Assembly (NCBI RefSeq): GCF_014204515.1
Contig: NZ_JACHLI010000046.1
Location: forward strand, 1 to 45,776
Direction of reading: 5' to 3'
From: Pseudomonas nitroreducens
Lineage (GTDB): Bacteria > Pseudomonadota > Gammaproteobacteria > Pseudomonadales > Pseudomonadaceae
DNA length: 45,776 nt
Shown here: positions 1 to 13,200 of the stretch, piece by piece
Layout: each line of letters opens with the position of its first letter
Position numbering within the stretch: the stretch's first letter is position 1
Position numbers and translations under genes: made by a program
Notes under the pieces: generated by a model
Databases searched by the model: none
Told to the model about the DNA's origin: nothing
Seen by the model: the letters and a program-made list of their open reading frames with translations, nothing else

Positions 1-72
1 CTCCTACCGTCTGGCTTGCAGAAGCGGACTTTGTCCCTCCACCCCCGACAGGTTCCTACCCTAACGCCATAC

Positions 73-139
73 AAGCGGACTCCGTCCGCGATGGCGTCCG
101 GCGCGTGGCGGCCCCATCGCGGACGGAGTCCGCTCCTAC
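73..139. repeat. REP-like palindrome pair (inverted)
   Basis: Two copies of a REP-type sequence with core GCGGACTCCGTCCGCGATGG face each other (73-94 and 114-139), separated by about 20 bases. The second ends in the GCTCCTAC tail that recurs in other REP copies in this window (near 15900, 16110, 16190 and 17180). Such extragenic palindromes sit between genes in Pseudomonas genomes and can act as transcript-end or transposase (RAYT) substrates. This pair lies just past the 3' end of the minus-strand carboxypeptidase gene. A further degenerate copy may lie at 22-40. Confidence 0.75.
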
Positions 140-173
140 GCAGGGGAATCAGCGTGGAACCTGGTCCAGCCGA

Positions 174-1295
174 TCAGCGCAGCTCCTCGACCAGGCTCGC
201 CACGGTCACCAACACGGCTGCAGCCAACGCCTTGGAACGCGCCCCGCTCCACCCGGTGCGGGCGTTGGGCGAGAGGTTGTGGTCCTTGAACGGCATTTCC
301 AGGGTCAGCGACAGGCAGTCGTAGGTGCGGCCGACGTGGTTGCAGGCCAGGGTGAGGTTGGCCTGGCCGGGGGCATCCTTCGGGTAACCGTGCACGCTCT
401 GGAATTCGCCGTTGGCCTCCAGGCGCTCGCGGAACAGCTGCTCCAGGCGATCCAGGCGCGGGGTGAACTCGGGATTGCCTTCGCAACCGGCGGCGAACAC
501 GAAGGGGATTTCCTCGTCGCCGTGGACGTCGAGGAACAGGTCGACGCCGTACTTCGCCATCTGCTGCTGGACGAACAGCACTTCCGGGCTCTCCTCGGCG
601 CTGGGCGCGGCCCAGGCGCGGTTGAGGTCCTTGCCGGCGGCGTTGGTGCGCAGGTGGCCGTGGAAGGCGCCGTCGGGGTTCATGTTCGGCACCAGGTAGA
701 AGTCGGCGTGCTGCAGCAGGCGCTGGATGTCGGCGTCGGCTGATTGCAGACGCTCGATCAGGCCTTCCATGAACCACTCGGCCATATGCTCGCCAGGGTG
801 CTGCTGGGCGATCAGCCAGATCTTGCGCGCGCCCGGCGCGCCCTTGCCGATACGTAGCAGGGGCATCTCGCGGCCTTCGAGGCTGTGCCCGGTAGCGAGC
901 AGTTCGGCGCCGTTGGCCTGGGCGCGCTGCACCAGCTCGGCGTGGCGCTCGCGACTGTAGGGCTCGAAGTAGGCGAACCAGGCCTGGGGTTGCTCGGCGT
1001 CGAGGCTGAAGTGCAGGCCGTTGGAGTCGTAGGTGCTGGGCACGCGGAACCAGTCACGTTGATCGTAGGACGCCACCGCGTTGTAGCCCGGCCAACCGCC
1101 GGTGTAGCTGGAGCCGGGGGTATTGGTCAGGCTGAACTGGTACTGCCGGCCGGGCACCAGACCCTCAGCCTTGAAGTGGAACCACTGGAAGTGCGGGCTT
1201 TTGCTGTCTGGCCGCAGCGCCAGGCGCACGTGGCGCGGGTCGCTGGCGTCGATGACCTGGATGTTGCCGCTGTCGAAATCGCAGTCGATCTTCAT
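174..1295 (-). CDS. M14 family zinc carboxypeptidase (cytosolic carboxypeptidase-like)
   Basis: A 373-residue zinc metallocarboxypeptidase with no signal peptide, so probably cytoplasmic. The N-terminal ~120 residues look like the beta-sandwich that precedes the catalytic domain in the bacterial relatives of cytosolic carboxypeptidases. In the M14 domain, zinc ligands are visible as H166 and E169 (HPGE) and H258 (DVHGD), with the substrate-binding NPDG and LNRAW stretches between them. The likely catalytic glutamate is E333 in LTLEMPF. The start at 1295 is chosen because GGAG stands six bases upstream and MKIDCDFDSG begins the conserved part; an in-frame ATG at 1367 would add 24 unlikely residues. 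The natural substrate is unknown. The gene is divergent from lpd3. Confidence 0.88.
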   Translation of the reverse strand: MKIDCDFDSGNIQVIDASDPRHVRLALRPDSKSPHFQWFHFKAEGLVPGRQYQFSLTNTPGSSYTGGWPGYNAVASYDQRDWFRVPSTYDSNGLHFSLDAEQPQAWFAYFEPYSRERHAELVQRAQANGAELLATGHSLEGREMPLLRIGKGAPGARKIWLIAQQHPGEHMAEWFMEGLIERLQSADADIQRLLQHADFYLVPNMNPDGAFHGHLRTNAAGKDLNRAWAAPSAEESPEVLFVQQQMAKYGVDLFLDVHGDEEIPFVFAAGCEGNPEFTPRLDRLEQLFRERLEANGEFQSVHGYPKDAPGQANLTLACNHVGRTYDCLSLTLEMPFKDHNLSPNARTGWSGARSKALAAAVLVTVASLVEELR

Positions 1296-1368
1296 GAATT
1301 CTCCGTAGGCGCACGAACCTGGGGCGCCAAAGCCCTGCATTTTCGCCCTCCCCGCCGCGCCTGTCATG

Positions 1369-1411
1369 TGTGCATGACTTGCACGACATCATATATTATG
1401 TTCGTAATATA
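1369..1411. promoter_or_regulatory. Paired palindromes in the M14/lpd3 divergent intergenic region
   Basis: Between the divergent carboxypeptidase and lpd3 genes lies GTGCA-n5-TGCAC (about 1370-1384). An AT-rich imperfect palindrome follows, ATATTATGTTCGTAATAT at 1393-1410. The surrounding DNA is GC-rich, so the AT-rich dyad stands out and could be a regulator operator or part of a promoter. No regulator family is assigned. Confidence 0.3.
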
Positions 1412-1518
1412 AATTGAGGAACGCTATTCCCGGGCCCTGCGCTGGTGATCCAGCACCCGCCGGCTAACCTCGACTGACTGTTTCTCAACTGCCCTTTCCC
1501 TGTTAAGGAGAACACCGC

Positions 1519-2919
1519 ATGAGCGCATACGATGTGATCGTCATTGGCGGCGGCCCCGGCGGCTACAACGCCGCCATCCGTGCCGGCCAGCTGGGCCTGA
1601 AGGTGGCCTGCGTGGAGGGCCGCGAGACCCTCGGCGGCACCTGCCTGAACGTCGGCTGCATGCCCTCCAAGGCGCTGCTGCACGCCTCCGAGCTGTACGA
1701 AGCGGCGGCCGGCGGCGAGTTCGCCAACCTCGGCATCCAGGTCAAGCCCAAGCTGGACCTGGCGCAGATGATGAAGCAGAAGGCCGAGAGCGTGGCCGCG
1801 CTGACCAAGGGCGTGGAGTTCCTATTCCGCAAGAACAAGGTGGACTGGGTGAAAGGCTGGGGCCGAATCGACGGGCCGGGCAAGGTCGAAGTGACCGCCG
1901 CCGACGGCAGCAGGAGCACGCTGACCGCCAAGGACATCATCATCGCTACCGGCTCCGAGCCCTCGCCGCTGCCGGGCGTCGAGGTCGACAACAAACGCAT
2001 CCTCGACTCCACTGGTGCGCTGTCCATCCCCGAGGTGCCCAAGCACCTGGTGGTGATCGGCGCGGGGGTCATCGGCCTGGAGCTGGGTTCGGTGTGGCGC
2101 CGCCTGGGCGCGGAAGTGACGGTGATCGAATACCTCGACCGCATCTGCCCCGGCATGGACCTGGAAACCGCCAGGACCTTCCAGCGCGCGCTGACCAAAC
2201 AGGGCATGAGCTTCAAGCTGGGCGCCAAGGTCACCCAGGCCAGGGTCAGCGGCAAGCAGGTGACGCTGAGCGTGGAACCGGCCGCCGGCGGCCCGGCACA
2301 GACGATAGAGGCAGATTACGTGCTGCTCGCCATCGGTCGCCGCCCCTACACCCAGGGCCTCGGCCTGGAAAGCGTGGGCCTGAACACCGACAAGCGCGGC
2401 ATGCTGGAAAACCACGAGCACCGCAGCGCCGTGCCGGGTATCTGGGTGATCGGCGACGTGACCTCCGGCCCGATGCTCGCGCACAAGGCCGAGGACGAGG
2501 CCATCGCCTGCGTCGAGCTGATCGCCGGCAAGGCCGGGGAAGTGAACTACGACGTGATCCCCAGCGTGATCTACACCCACCCGGAAGTCGCCACCGTGGG
2601 CAGGACCGAGGAGCAGCTCAAGGCCGAGGGCCGCGCCTACAAGGTAGGCAAGTTCCCCTTCACCGCCAACAGCCGGGCGAAGATCAACCACGAGACCGAA
2701 GGCTTCGTGAAGGTGCTGGCGGATGAGCGCAGCGACGAGATTCTCGGCGTGCACATGATCGGCCCGAACGTCGGCGACATGATCGCGGAATACTGCGTGG
2801 CCATGGAGTTCCGCGGCGCCGCCGAGGACATCGCGCGCACCTGCCACCCGCACCCGACCCGCTCCGAGGCGCTGCGCCAGGCGGCCATGAACGTGGACGG
2901 CTGGGCCATGCAGGCCTGA
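1519..2919 (+). CDS. lpd3: Dihydrolipoyl dehydrogenase, stand-alone Lpd3 type
   Basis: A 466-residue FAD-dependent disulfide oxidoreductase (E3) that reoxidises dihydrolipoamide with NAD+ in 2-oxoacid dehydrogenase or glycine-cleavage complexes. The N-terminal FAD fold is VIGGGPGGYNAA. The redox-active disulfide is C42-x4-C47 (GGTCLNVGCMPSK). A second Rossmann motif, VVIGAGVIGLELGSV, lies near 176-190. The dimer domain ends with the catalytic His-Glu pair region HPHPTRSE. The start has an AAGGAG ribosome site. No E1 or E2 genes are adjacent, unlike lpdG or lpdV, so this matches the orphan third Lpd of Pseudomonas. The symbol rests on recognition of the sequence style, not on a search. A strong hairpin follows the stop. 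Confidence 0.93.
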   Translation: MSAYDVIVIGGGPGGYNAAIRAGQLGLKVACVEGRETLGGTCLNVGCMPSKALLHASELYEAAAGGEFANLGIQVKPKLDLAQMMKQKAESVAALTKGVEFLFRKNKVDWVKGWGRIDGPGKVEVTAADGSRSTLTAKDIIIATGSEPSPLPGVEVDNKRILDSTGALSIPEVPKHLVVIGAGVIGLELGSVWRRLGAEVTVIEYLDRICPGMDLETARTFQRALTKQGMSFKLGAKVTQARVSGKQVTLSVEPAAGGPAQTIEADYVLLAIGRRPYTQGLGLESVGLNTDKRGMLENHEHRSAVPGIWVIGDVTSGPMLAHKAEDEAIACVELIAGKAGEVNYDVIPSVIYTHPEVATVGRTEEQLKAEGRAYKVGKFPFTANSRAKINHETEGFVKVLADERSDEILGVHMIGPNVGDMIAEYCVAMEFRGAAEDIARTCHPHPTRSEALRQAAMNVDGWAMQA

Positions 2920-2973
2920 CCATTCGTCGCCCGTCAGCCAGGGGGCGTGCGACGCGATGGCGCACCCGAAATC

Positions 2974-3008
2974 TCGCTGCAGGCCACGGCTGACGGGGCC
3001 TGCAGCGA
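2974..3008 (+). terminator. Strong hairpin after lpd3
   Basis: A perfect 12-bp stem (TCGCTGCAGGCC with GGCCTGCAGCGA) closes an 11-base loop, 55 bases past the lpd3 stop. A short T-rich stretch (TTTTATTT) follows only after about 8 bases, so it is an imperfect intrinsic terminator or an RNA-stabilising hairpin. Confidence 0.6.
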
Positions 3009-3163
3009 CTCAAACAGTTTTATTTGCGACTATTTTGTGTACAACCGCGACATGGGTTGTGACTTTCTTCGACTCTGAATCCATCAATTGCGTGAACGAA
3101 CACGAAAGTGGATGAACCGCTTTCGCCACCTTCGCAATGGATCACCGCAGAGAGATCACAACC

Positions 3164-3433
3164 ATGCATGCGACTCTTCGTTTCAACGAGGCTCTGCTGA
3201 TCACCGGACGAGCCTTCCAACCCTTCCAGTGTGTGACCTGGGTTGACCAGGGGGGCGACGGCAGCCTCGACCTGTCCGTCCTCGATCGTACCGGTGCCCG
3301 GCTGCTGGGCCTCACCCACATTCCCAGCTCCGCCTATTCCAACCGCCAGCAACTCGAGAACCTGCTGACCCAGGCTCGCGAGGAACTCAATCGCGAAGGC
3401 CACAGCCTGCAGGATTGGCACATGCCTGCCTGA
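3164..3433 (+). CDS. Small uncharacterised protein, 89 residues
   Basis: The family is not recognised. The protein starts MHATLRFNEALLITGRAFQPFQCVTWVDQ and continues with a compact alpha/beta-looking sequence. It has no signal peptide, membrane segment or cysteine motif beyond one Cys (near residue 22). The C-terminal half (SNRQQLENLLTQAREELNREG) should form an amphipathic helix. The ATG at 3164 is preferred because AGAGAG precedes it and the reading frame becomes protein-like there; an upstream in-frame ATG at 3137 would add nine residues. The gene stands alone between the lpd3 hairpin and its own excellent terminator, which supports its being a real transcription unit. Confidence 0.75.
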   Translation: MHATLRFNEALLITGRAFQPFQCVTWVDQGGDGSLDLSVLDRTGARLLGLTHIPSSAYSNRQQLENLLTQAREELNREGHSLQDWHMPA

Positions 3434-3454
3434 TCCGCAGACAGGCAACGCCCG

Positions 3455-3482
3455 AAAAGCCCGGCCCTCAGCCGGGCTTTTC
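3455..3482 (+). terminator. Rho-independent terminator
   Basis: AAAAGCCCGGC, a short loop and GCCGGGCTTTT: a GC-rich stem flanked by A and T tracts, 21 bases after the stop of the 89-residue gene. The symmetric tracts could also stop transcription on the other strand. Confidence 0.9.
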
Positions 3483-3759
3483 ATTGCGGCTGCCGATCAT
3501 CGGTAATCCTTCCCCCGCCCCTCAATTCCCCCTGCACGCAGCCGATAGAAGCTTGTCGGTGTCTCTTCTGCTGGATCGATTCAGCTTCGTTTCCGAAAAC
3601 ACCCCGCCCGCTCGTCAGATTCCCCCATCGCACCCCGGGTTTCGCGTGAGCAGCGACCGACAATGATGGCAATTTGCAGCCATCCTGTGCTCTGCTTCGC
3701 ACTGACTACCCAGTCGCGTCATCCACCGGGCCTTCGGCACGCAGTACGGTCTACGTTCA
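3483..3759. other. Gap upstream of the hybrid kinase
   Basis: This stretch has no convincing gene; the short overlapping reading frames in it do not look like proteins. It presumably holds the promoter of the kinase operon, but no clear -35/-10 pair, operator or riboswitch can be named. The kinase start at 3760 also lacks a strong Shine-Dalgarno sequence. Confidence 0.5.
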
Positions 3760-7439
<3,680 letters not shown>

Positions 7440-7443
<4 letters not shown>

Positions 7444-8441
7444 ACCTGAGCGCCCAAGACCTTCGCCCGTGCCTGCTGCTGGTGGACGATGAAGCCACCA
7501 ATCTCCAGGTGCTGCGCCACATCCTGCAGGACGACTATCGCCTGCTGTTCGCCAAGGACGGCGACAAGGCCCTGGAGCTGGCCAACCGCGAGCGCCCCGA
7601 GCTGGTCCTGCTGGACGTGATGATGCCGGGCATGACCGGCTTCGAGGTGTGCCAGCGGCTCAAGGCCGAGCAGGCCACCTGCGCCATCCCGGTTATCTTC
7701 GTCACCGCCCTGGCCGACGTGCCGGACGAGGCCCGGGGCTTCGAGGTAGGCGCGGTGGACTACATCACCAAGCCGGTCAGCCCGCCCATCGTCAAGGCGC
7801 GGGTGCGCACGCACCTGTCGCTGGTACGCGTGGAGGAGCTGCGCGAAACGCGCCTGCAGATTGTCCAGCGCCTGGGCAAGGCCGCGGAGTTCAAGGACAA
7901 CGAGACCGGCCTGCACGTCATCCGCATGAGCCACTACGCGCACATCCTCGCCCGCGCCGCCGGCTTCGCCGAGAAGGCCGCCGACGACCTGCTCAACGCC
8001 GCGCCCATGCACGACGTGGGCAAGATCGGCATTCCCGACGCCATCCTGCAGAAGCCGGGGCGCCTGGAAGATCACGAGTGGGCGGTGATGCGCCAGCACC
8101 CGGAGATCGGCGCGCGGATCATCGGCGAGCATGACTCGCCGCTGCTCACCCTGGCCCGCAGTATCGCCCTCACCCACCACGAACGCTGGGACGGCACCGG
8201 CTACCCCAACGGCCTGCGCGGCGAGGAGATCCCCGTGGAAGGCCGCATCGTTGCCATCGCCGACGTGTTCGACGCACTGACCAGCGTGCGCCCGTACAAA
8301 CCGGCCTGGAGCGTCGAGGACGCGGTGGAGCTGTTGCGCCGGGAGAAAGGCAGTCAATTCGACCCGCAGCTGGTGGAGCTGTTCCTCGGCTGCCTGCCGG
8401 AAATCCTCGTGGTGCGTGAGCGCTGGGGCGAGGCCGGCTAA
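7440..8441 (+). CDS. Response regulator with HD-GYP cyclic di-GMP phosphodiesterase domain
   Basis: A 333-residue RpfG-type regulator. The N-terminal receiver has phospho-acceptor D59 (LVLLDVMMPG) and a conserved KP pair (YITKPVSP). The C-terminal HD-GYP domain has HD at 191-192 (MHDVGKIG) and an intact GYP at 254-256 (HHERWDGTGYPNG). Its metal-binding and GYP residues are therefore conserved, and it should hydrolyse cyclic di-GMP. It starts inside the last codons of the hybrid kinase gene (4-base ATGA overlap), giving translational coupling. By family knowledge the kinase relays phosphate D947 to H1087 to D59; the pairing is inference from the operon. Confidence 0.93.
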
Positions 8442-8523
8442 GGCCCGCAACAGAGCGCTGCGAAGATTTCCTGCTTTACTCCAGAGCCATGGCTACACGG
8501 AATCGGCTCAGGGAGATGGCGAG

Positions 8524-9069
8524 ATGAATGCGCAGCAGCGCGATACCCTTCTGGCGACACTGCAGGCACGCTTCGAGGCACATCCACAGCGGCATGCCGG
8601 CATCGACTGGAATGAAGTGCAGGCACGCCTGGCGGCCGCCCCGGCCAAGCTCAAGGCGCTGGAGCAGATGGAAGCAACCGGCGGCGAACCCGACGTGGTC
8701 GGCCGCGAAAGCGCCAGCGGCGCCTTGCTGTTCTTCGACTGCTCCGCCGAAACCCCTGCCGGCCGCCGCAGCCTGTGCTACGACCGCGAAGCGCTGGACG
8801 CACGCAAGAAGGACAAGCCCGCCGGCTGCGCCACCGAACTGGCCGCGCAGATCGGCATCGAGCTGCTCGACGAGGCGCAGTACCGCCAGCTGCAGGAACT
8901 GGGCAGCTTCGACCTGAAGACCTCCAGTTGGCTGCGTACCCCAGGCTCGATGCGCAAGCTGGACGGCGCGTTGTTCGGCGACCGTCGCTACGAGCGGGTC
9001 TTCACTTACCACAACGGTGTGCAGTCGTATTACGCGGCGCGCGGTTTTCGCGGCGTGCTGAAGGTCTGA
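8524..9069 (+). CDS. DUF4256 family protein
   Basis: A 181-residue soluble protein that resembles the DUF4256 family, whose function is unknown. Recognisable stretches are LLATLQARFEAHPQRHAGIDW near the N terminus, a central GRESASGALLFFDCSAETPAGRRSLCYDREAL-like segment, and a C-terminal part rich in Arg and Tyr ending RGFRGVLKV. It has no membrane segment or signal peptide. The start at 8524 is chosen because GGGAG lies about 9 bases upstream; the longer frame from 8416 overlaps the end of the HD-GYP gene. It is separated from the HD-GYP gene by 82 bases, so co-transcription is possible but not shown. Confidence 0.8.
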   Translation: MNAQQRDTLLATLQARFEAHPQRHAGIDWNEVQARLAAAPAKLKALEQMEATGGEPDVVGRESASGALLFFDCSAETPAGRRSLCYDREALDARKKDKPAGCATELAAQIGIELLDEAQYRQLQELGSFDLKTSSWLRTPGSMRKLDGALFGDRRYERVFTYHNGVQSYYAARGFRGVLKV

Positions 9070-9210
9070 CGACGCGGCCGTATCTGAACGATTCCTGTAC
9101 CGCCGCTGAACTTTCCCAGAGCCGCCCAGCGGCCCTTGATGTATGTCAGGCGGACCATTCCGAGCGGCGCGCAGTCTGGCCGCACCCACTGAGTCCTGAG
9201 GAATTCCCCC

Positions 9211-10293
9211 GTGAAAACGCCCGCCTGCCTCCTGCTCGTCGCTCTGCTGGTCGGCTGCGGCCCGACGCCCTCGGCGCCGGTCAACGTGGTTCGCCCGGTA
9301 AAGCTGTTCAGCGTGCCAGCCGCGGCCGCCGAAGGCGTGCGTCAGTTCCCCGGCCAGTTGGTGGCCTCGGATGAAGTCGACCTGTCCTTCCGTCTCGCCG
9401 GCCACCTCAAGACCCTCTCGGTGAAACAGGGCCAGCGCGTCGAGCGCGGCCAGCTGATCGCCGAGCTGGACGATGCCGACCTGCGCCTGCGCCTGCGCGA
9501 CCGCGAGGCCACCTTCAATCTCGCCCGCGCCCAGTACCAGCGCGTGGCCACGCTCAACGAGCGGCAACTGGTGGCCCGCGCCGAGCTGGACCAGCGCAAG
9601 GCCCAGCTGGACTCTGCCGAGGCCGCGCTCAAGCTGGCCCGCCAGGAAGTCGGCTATGCCCGCCTGGAGGCGCCGTTCGCCGGCGTCATCGCCCAGCTGC
9701 CGGTGCAGAACCACCAGATGCTGCAACCCAAGCAGCCGGTGGCGATCCTGCAATCAGCCGATACCTATGACGTACAGTTCCAGCTCCCGGAAAGCCTGCT
9801 GGAGCGCGTCGATGGCGCCAGCCTGCGCAGCGACTACCAGCCCATCGTGCGCCTGGCCCGCGTGCCCGGCCGCGACTTCCCGGCGATCTACAAGGAGCAC
9901 AGCACCCGCCCCGATCCGGCGACCCTGAGCTACACCGTCACCCTGACCCTGGAGCGGCCCAAGGACGTCACCCTGCTGCCGGGCATGAGCGCCACTGTCG
10001 AGGTGGACTTCGCCCAGCTCGGCCGTGACGCGCCGGCCATCCTGCGGGTGCCCGTGGAAGCGGTGTTCAGCGCCGACGACGGCGCACCGGGGCAGAGCCA
10101 GGTGTGGGTGGTGAAAGGTGAAGGCGAGGCGCTGCATGTCGAGCGCCGTGCCGTGCAGCTGGGCCAGCCGGGCGCCGAGGGCATCCAGATTCTCGCCGGC
10201 CTGGAACCGGGCGAGCGCATCGTCGCCGCCGGCACCAGCGAGCTGCGCCAGGGCCAGCAGGTCCGTCCGTGGCAACGCGAACGGGGGCTGTAA
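9211..10293 (+). CDS. RND efflux periplasmic adaptor (lipoprotein)
   Basis: A 360-residue membrane-fusion protein that would link an RND permease to an outer-membrane channel. The GTG start has GAGGAA upstream. The signal peptide ends in a lipobox, LVGC with C16, so the mature protein is probably lipid-anchored. A lipoyl half-motif (~55-90, SFRLAGHLKTLSVKQGQRV), a short helical hairpin (~95-150), the second lipoyl half (APFAGVIAQL) and beta-barrel domains follow in the usual order. The stop codon overlaps the permease start (TAATG), a tight coupling. No outer-membrane factor gene is nearby, so a shared TolC/OprM-type channel is likely. Substrates cannot be deduced. Confidence 0.92.
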   Translation: MKTPACLLLVALLVGCGPTPSAPVNVVRPVKLFSVPAAAAEGVRQFPGQLVASDEVDLSFRLAGHLKTLSVKQGQRVERGQLIAELDDADLRLRLRDREATFNLARAQYQRVATLNERQLVARAELDQRKAQLDSAEAALKLARQEVGYARLEAPFAGVIAQLPVQNHQMLQPKQPVAILQSADTYDVQFQLPESLLERVDGASLRSDYQPIVRLARVPGRDFPAIYKEHSTRPDPATLSYTVTLTLERPKDVTLLPGMSATVEVDFAQLGRDAPAILRVPVEAVFSADDGAPGQSQVWVVKGEGEALHVERRAVQLGQPGAEGIQILAGLEPGERIVAAGTSELRQGQQVRPWQRERGL

Positions 10294-13200
10294 TGGACTT
10301 CACCGGCTATTTCCTCAACAACAAGGTAGGCAGCTGGATCGTCATCCTGCTGCTGGCCCTGGGCGGCCTCTACGCCATCCTCGAGATCGGCCGCCTGGAA
10401 GACCCGGCCTTCACCGTGAAGACCGCAGTGGTCGCCACCCGCTATGCCGGCGCCTCGCCGCAACAGGTGGAAGAGGAAGTCACCTACCCGCTGGAGAACG
10501 CCATCCAGCAACTGGCCTACGTCGACAAGCTCACCTCGATCTCCAGCGCCGGGCTGTCGCAGATCACCGTCAACATCAAACCCCAGTACCGCGCTGGCGA
10601 GCTGCCGCAGATCTGGGACGAGCTGCGGCGCAAGGTCAACGACCTCGCCCCACACCTGCCGCCGGGCGTCTCGCCGCCTCAGGTGAACGACGACTTCGGC
10701 GACGTCTACGGCATCCTCCTGTCCCTCTCCGGCCAGGGCTACAGCTACCAGGAACTGCGCGACTACGCCGACTTCCTGCGCCGCGAGCTGGTGCTGGTGC
10801 CGGGGGTGAGCAAGGTGGTGGTGTCGGGCCTGCAGGCCGAGCAGGTGCAGGTGGACGTGTCGCGGGAAAAGATGGCCGCCATGGGCGTGCCGCTGGCGCG
10901 CCTGGTGGACCTGCTCAATCGGCAGAACGTGGTGTCCGATGCCGGCAGCCTGCGGGTGGGCAGCGAGAGCATCCGCCTGCACCCCACCGGTGAATTCGCC
11001 GACGTCGGCGAGCTGGAGCGCCTGCTGGTCAGCGCGCCGGGCAGCGCCCAGCTGATCCGCCTGGGCGATATCGCCACGGTGAAGCGCGGCTTCACCGATA
11101 CGCCCAGCCACCTGTGGCGCGCCGATGGCCATGCGGCCCTGGCGCTGGGCATCGCCTTCGCCCCGCAGGTGAACGTGGTGAAGGTCGGCGACGCGGTGCA
11201 CCTGCGCCTCGACCAGCTGGAAAGCGAACGCCCGGCCGGCATGCAGCTGACGCCCTTCTATGACCAGGCGGTGGAAGTCCACGGCGCGGTCAACGGCTTC
11301 CTGCTCAGCTTCGTCCTGGCGCTGGCCATCGTCGTCGGCACCCTGCTGATCTTCATGGGCCTGCGCAGCGGCGTGGTGATTGCCGGGGTGCTGGCGATCA
11401 ACGTGCTGGGCAGCCTGCTGCTGATGTACCTGCTGGGCATCGAGCTGCAGCGCATCAGCCTCGGCGCGCTGATCATTTCCCTGTGCATGCTGGTGGACAA
11501 CGCCATCGTGGTGGTCGAGGGCGTGCTGGTCGGGCGCCTGCGCGGCCAGGGCATCGATGCGGCGATCCGGCATATCGTCCGCCTCACCGCCCTGCCCCTG
11601 CTGGGCGCCACGGTGATCGCGGTGCTGGCCTTCGCGCCCATCGGCTTGTCTTCGGATTCCACCGGCGAATACTGCCGCTCGCTGTTCGACGTGCTGCTGG
11701 TGTCGCTGCTGCTCAGCTGGATCACTGCCATGACCCTGGCGCCGCTGTTCGCCCGCTGGGCCTTCGCCAATATGCTGGTGAAGGCCGACAGTGCCGAGCC
11801 GCACCAGGGCTGGCTGTATCGCGCCTATCGCGGCCTGCTGGAAGCCTGCCTGCGCCAGCGTGCGCTGACCCTGATCGTGCTCGCCGCAGCATTGGCCGCC
11901 TCGCTGCTGGGCTTCTCCCAGGTGCGGCAGAACTTCTTCCCGCCGGCCAACACGCCGATGTTCTTCGTCGACCTGTGGCTGCCCCAGGGCACCGCCATCG
12001 AGCACACCCGCGACCTCGCCGCCGAGATCGACCAGCACATCAGCGCCCTGCCCGGCGTGCAGCGCACCGTGACCAGCATCGGCCAGGGTGCGCCGCGCTT
12101 CATCCTCACCTACGGCGCCGAGCGCCAGCACGCCAACTACGCCCAGGTGCTGGTGCGTACCGAGAACCGCGCACAGATTCCGGGGCTGATCGCCGACCTG
12201 CAGCAGTACCTCGACAACCACTACCCGCAGGTGCAGACCGGCCTCAAGCGCCTGATGTTCGGCCCCTCCAGCGGCAGCGCCATCGAAGTCCGGCTGACCG
12301 GGCCGGACCCGCAGGAACTGCGCCGCCTGGGTGCGCAGGTGGGCGACATCCTCGCCGCCGACCCGGTGGCCACCGGCGTCGGCCACGACTGGCAGGCCCG
12401 TGCGCTGCTGGTGCGCCCGCAGTTCAACGAGGCCCGCGCCCGCGAGCTGGGCATCGACAAGCGCGACCTCGACGGCCTGCTGCGCATGAGCTTCAGCGGC
12501 CTGACGGTGGGCATCTACCGCGACGGCACCCAGCAACTGCCCATCGTCGTGCGTGAAAGCGAACTGCACGCCGGGCAGATCAACGACCTGATGCTGTGGA
12601 GCCCGGTGAGCCAGCGTTACCTGCCCATCGAGCAGGTGGTCGGCGGCTTCGACAGCGTCTGGGAAGACCCGTTGATCCTGCGCCAGGACCGCAAGCGCAC
12701 GCTGACGGTGATGGCCGACGTGGCCCCGCAGAGCGGCGAAACCTCTTCGCAGTTGCTGGGCCGAGTGCGCCCGCAGATTGAAGCGCTGAAGCTTCCGCCC
12801 GGCTACGAACTGGCCTGGGGCGGCGACGTGGAAAGCTCCGGCGACGCCCGCAACGGCGTGCTCGGCAGCCTGCCCATGGCGTTCCTGGCGATGTTCATCA
12901 TCACCGTGCTGATGTTCTCCTCGCCGCGCAAGGCGCTGCTGATCTGGCTGACCGTGCCGCTGGCGATGATCGGCGTGACCGTCGGCTTCCTGCTCACCGG
13001 CATCCCCTTCGGCTTCATGGCGCTGCTGGGGCTGCTGAGCCTGTCCGGCATGCTGGTGCGCAACGGCATCGTGCTGCTGGAGGAAGTCGACAACCTGGTG
13101 GCCGGTGGCGAGGCCCCGCGCGAGGCGCTGGTTAACGCCGCCTGCGCGCGTCTGCGGCCAATCTGCCTGACCGCGCTGACCACCATCCTCGGTCTGGCGC

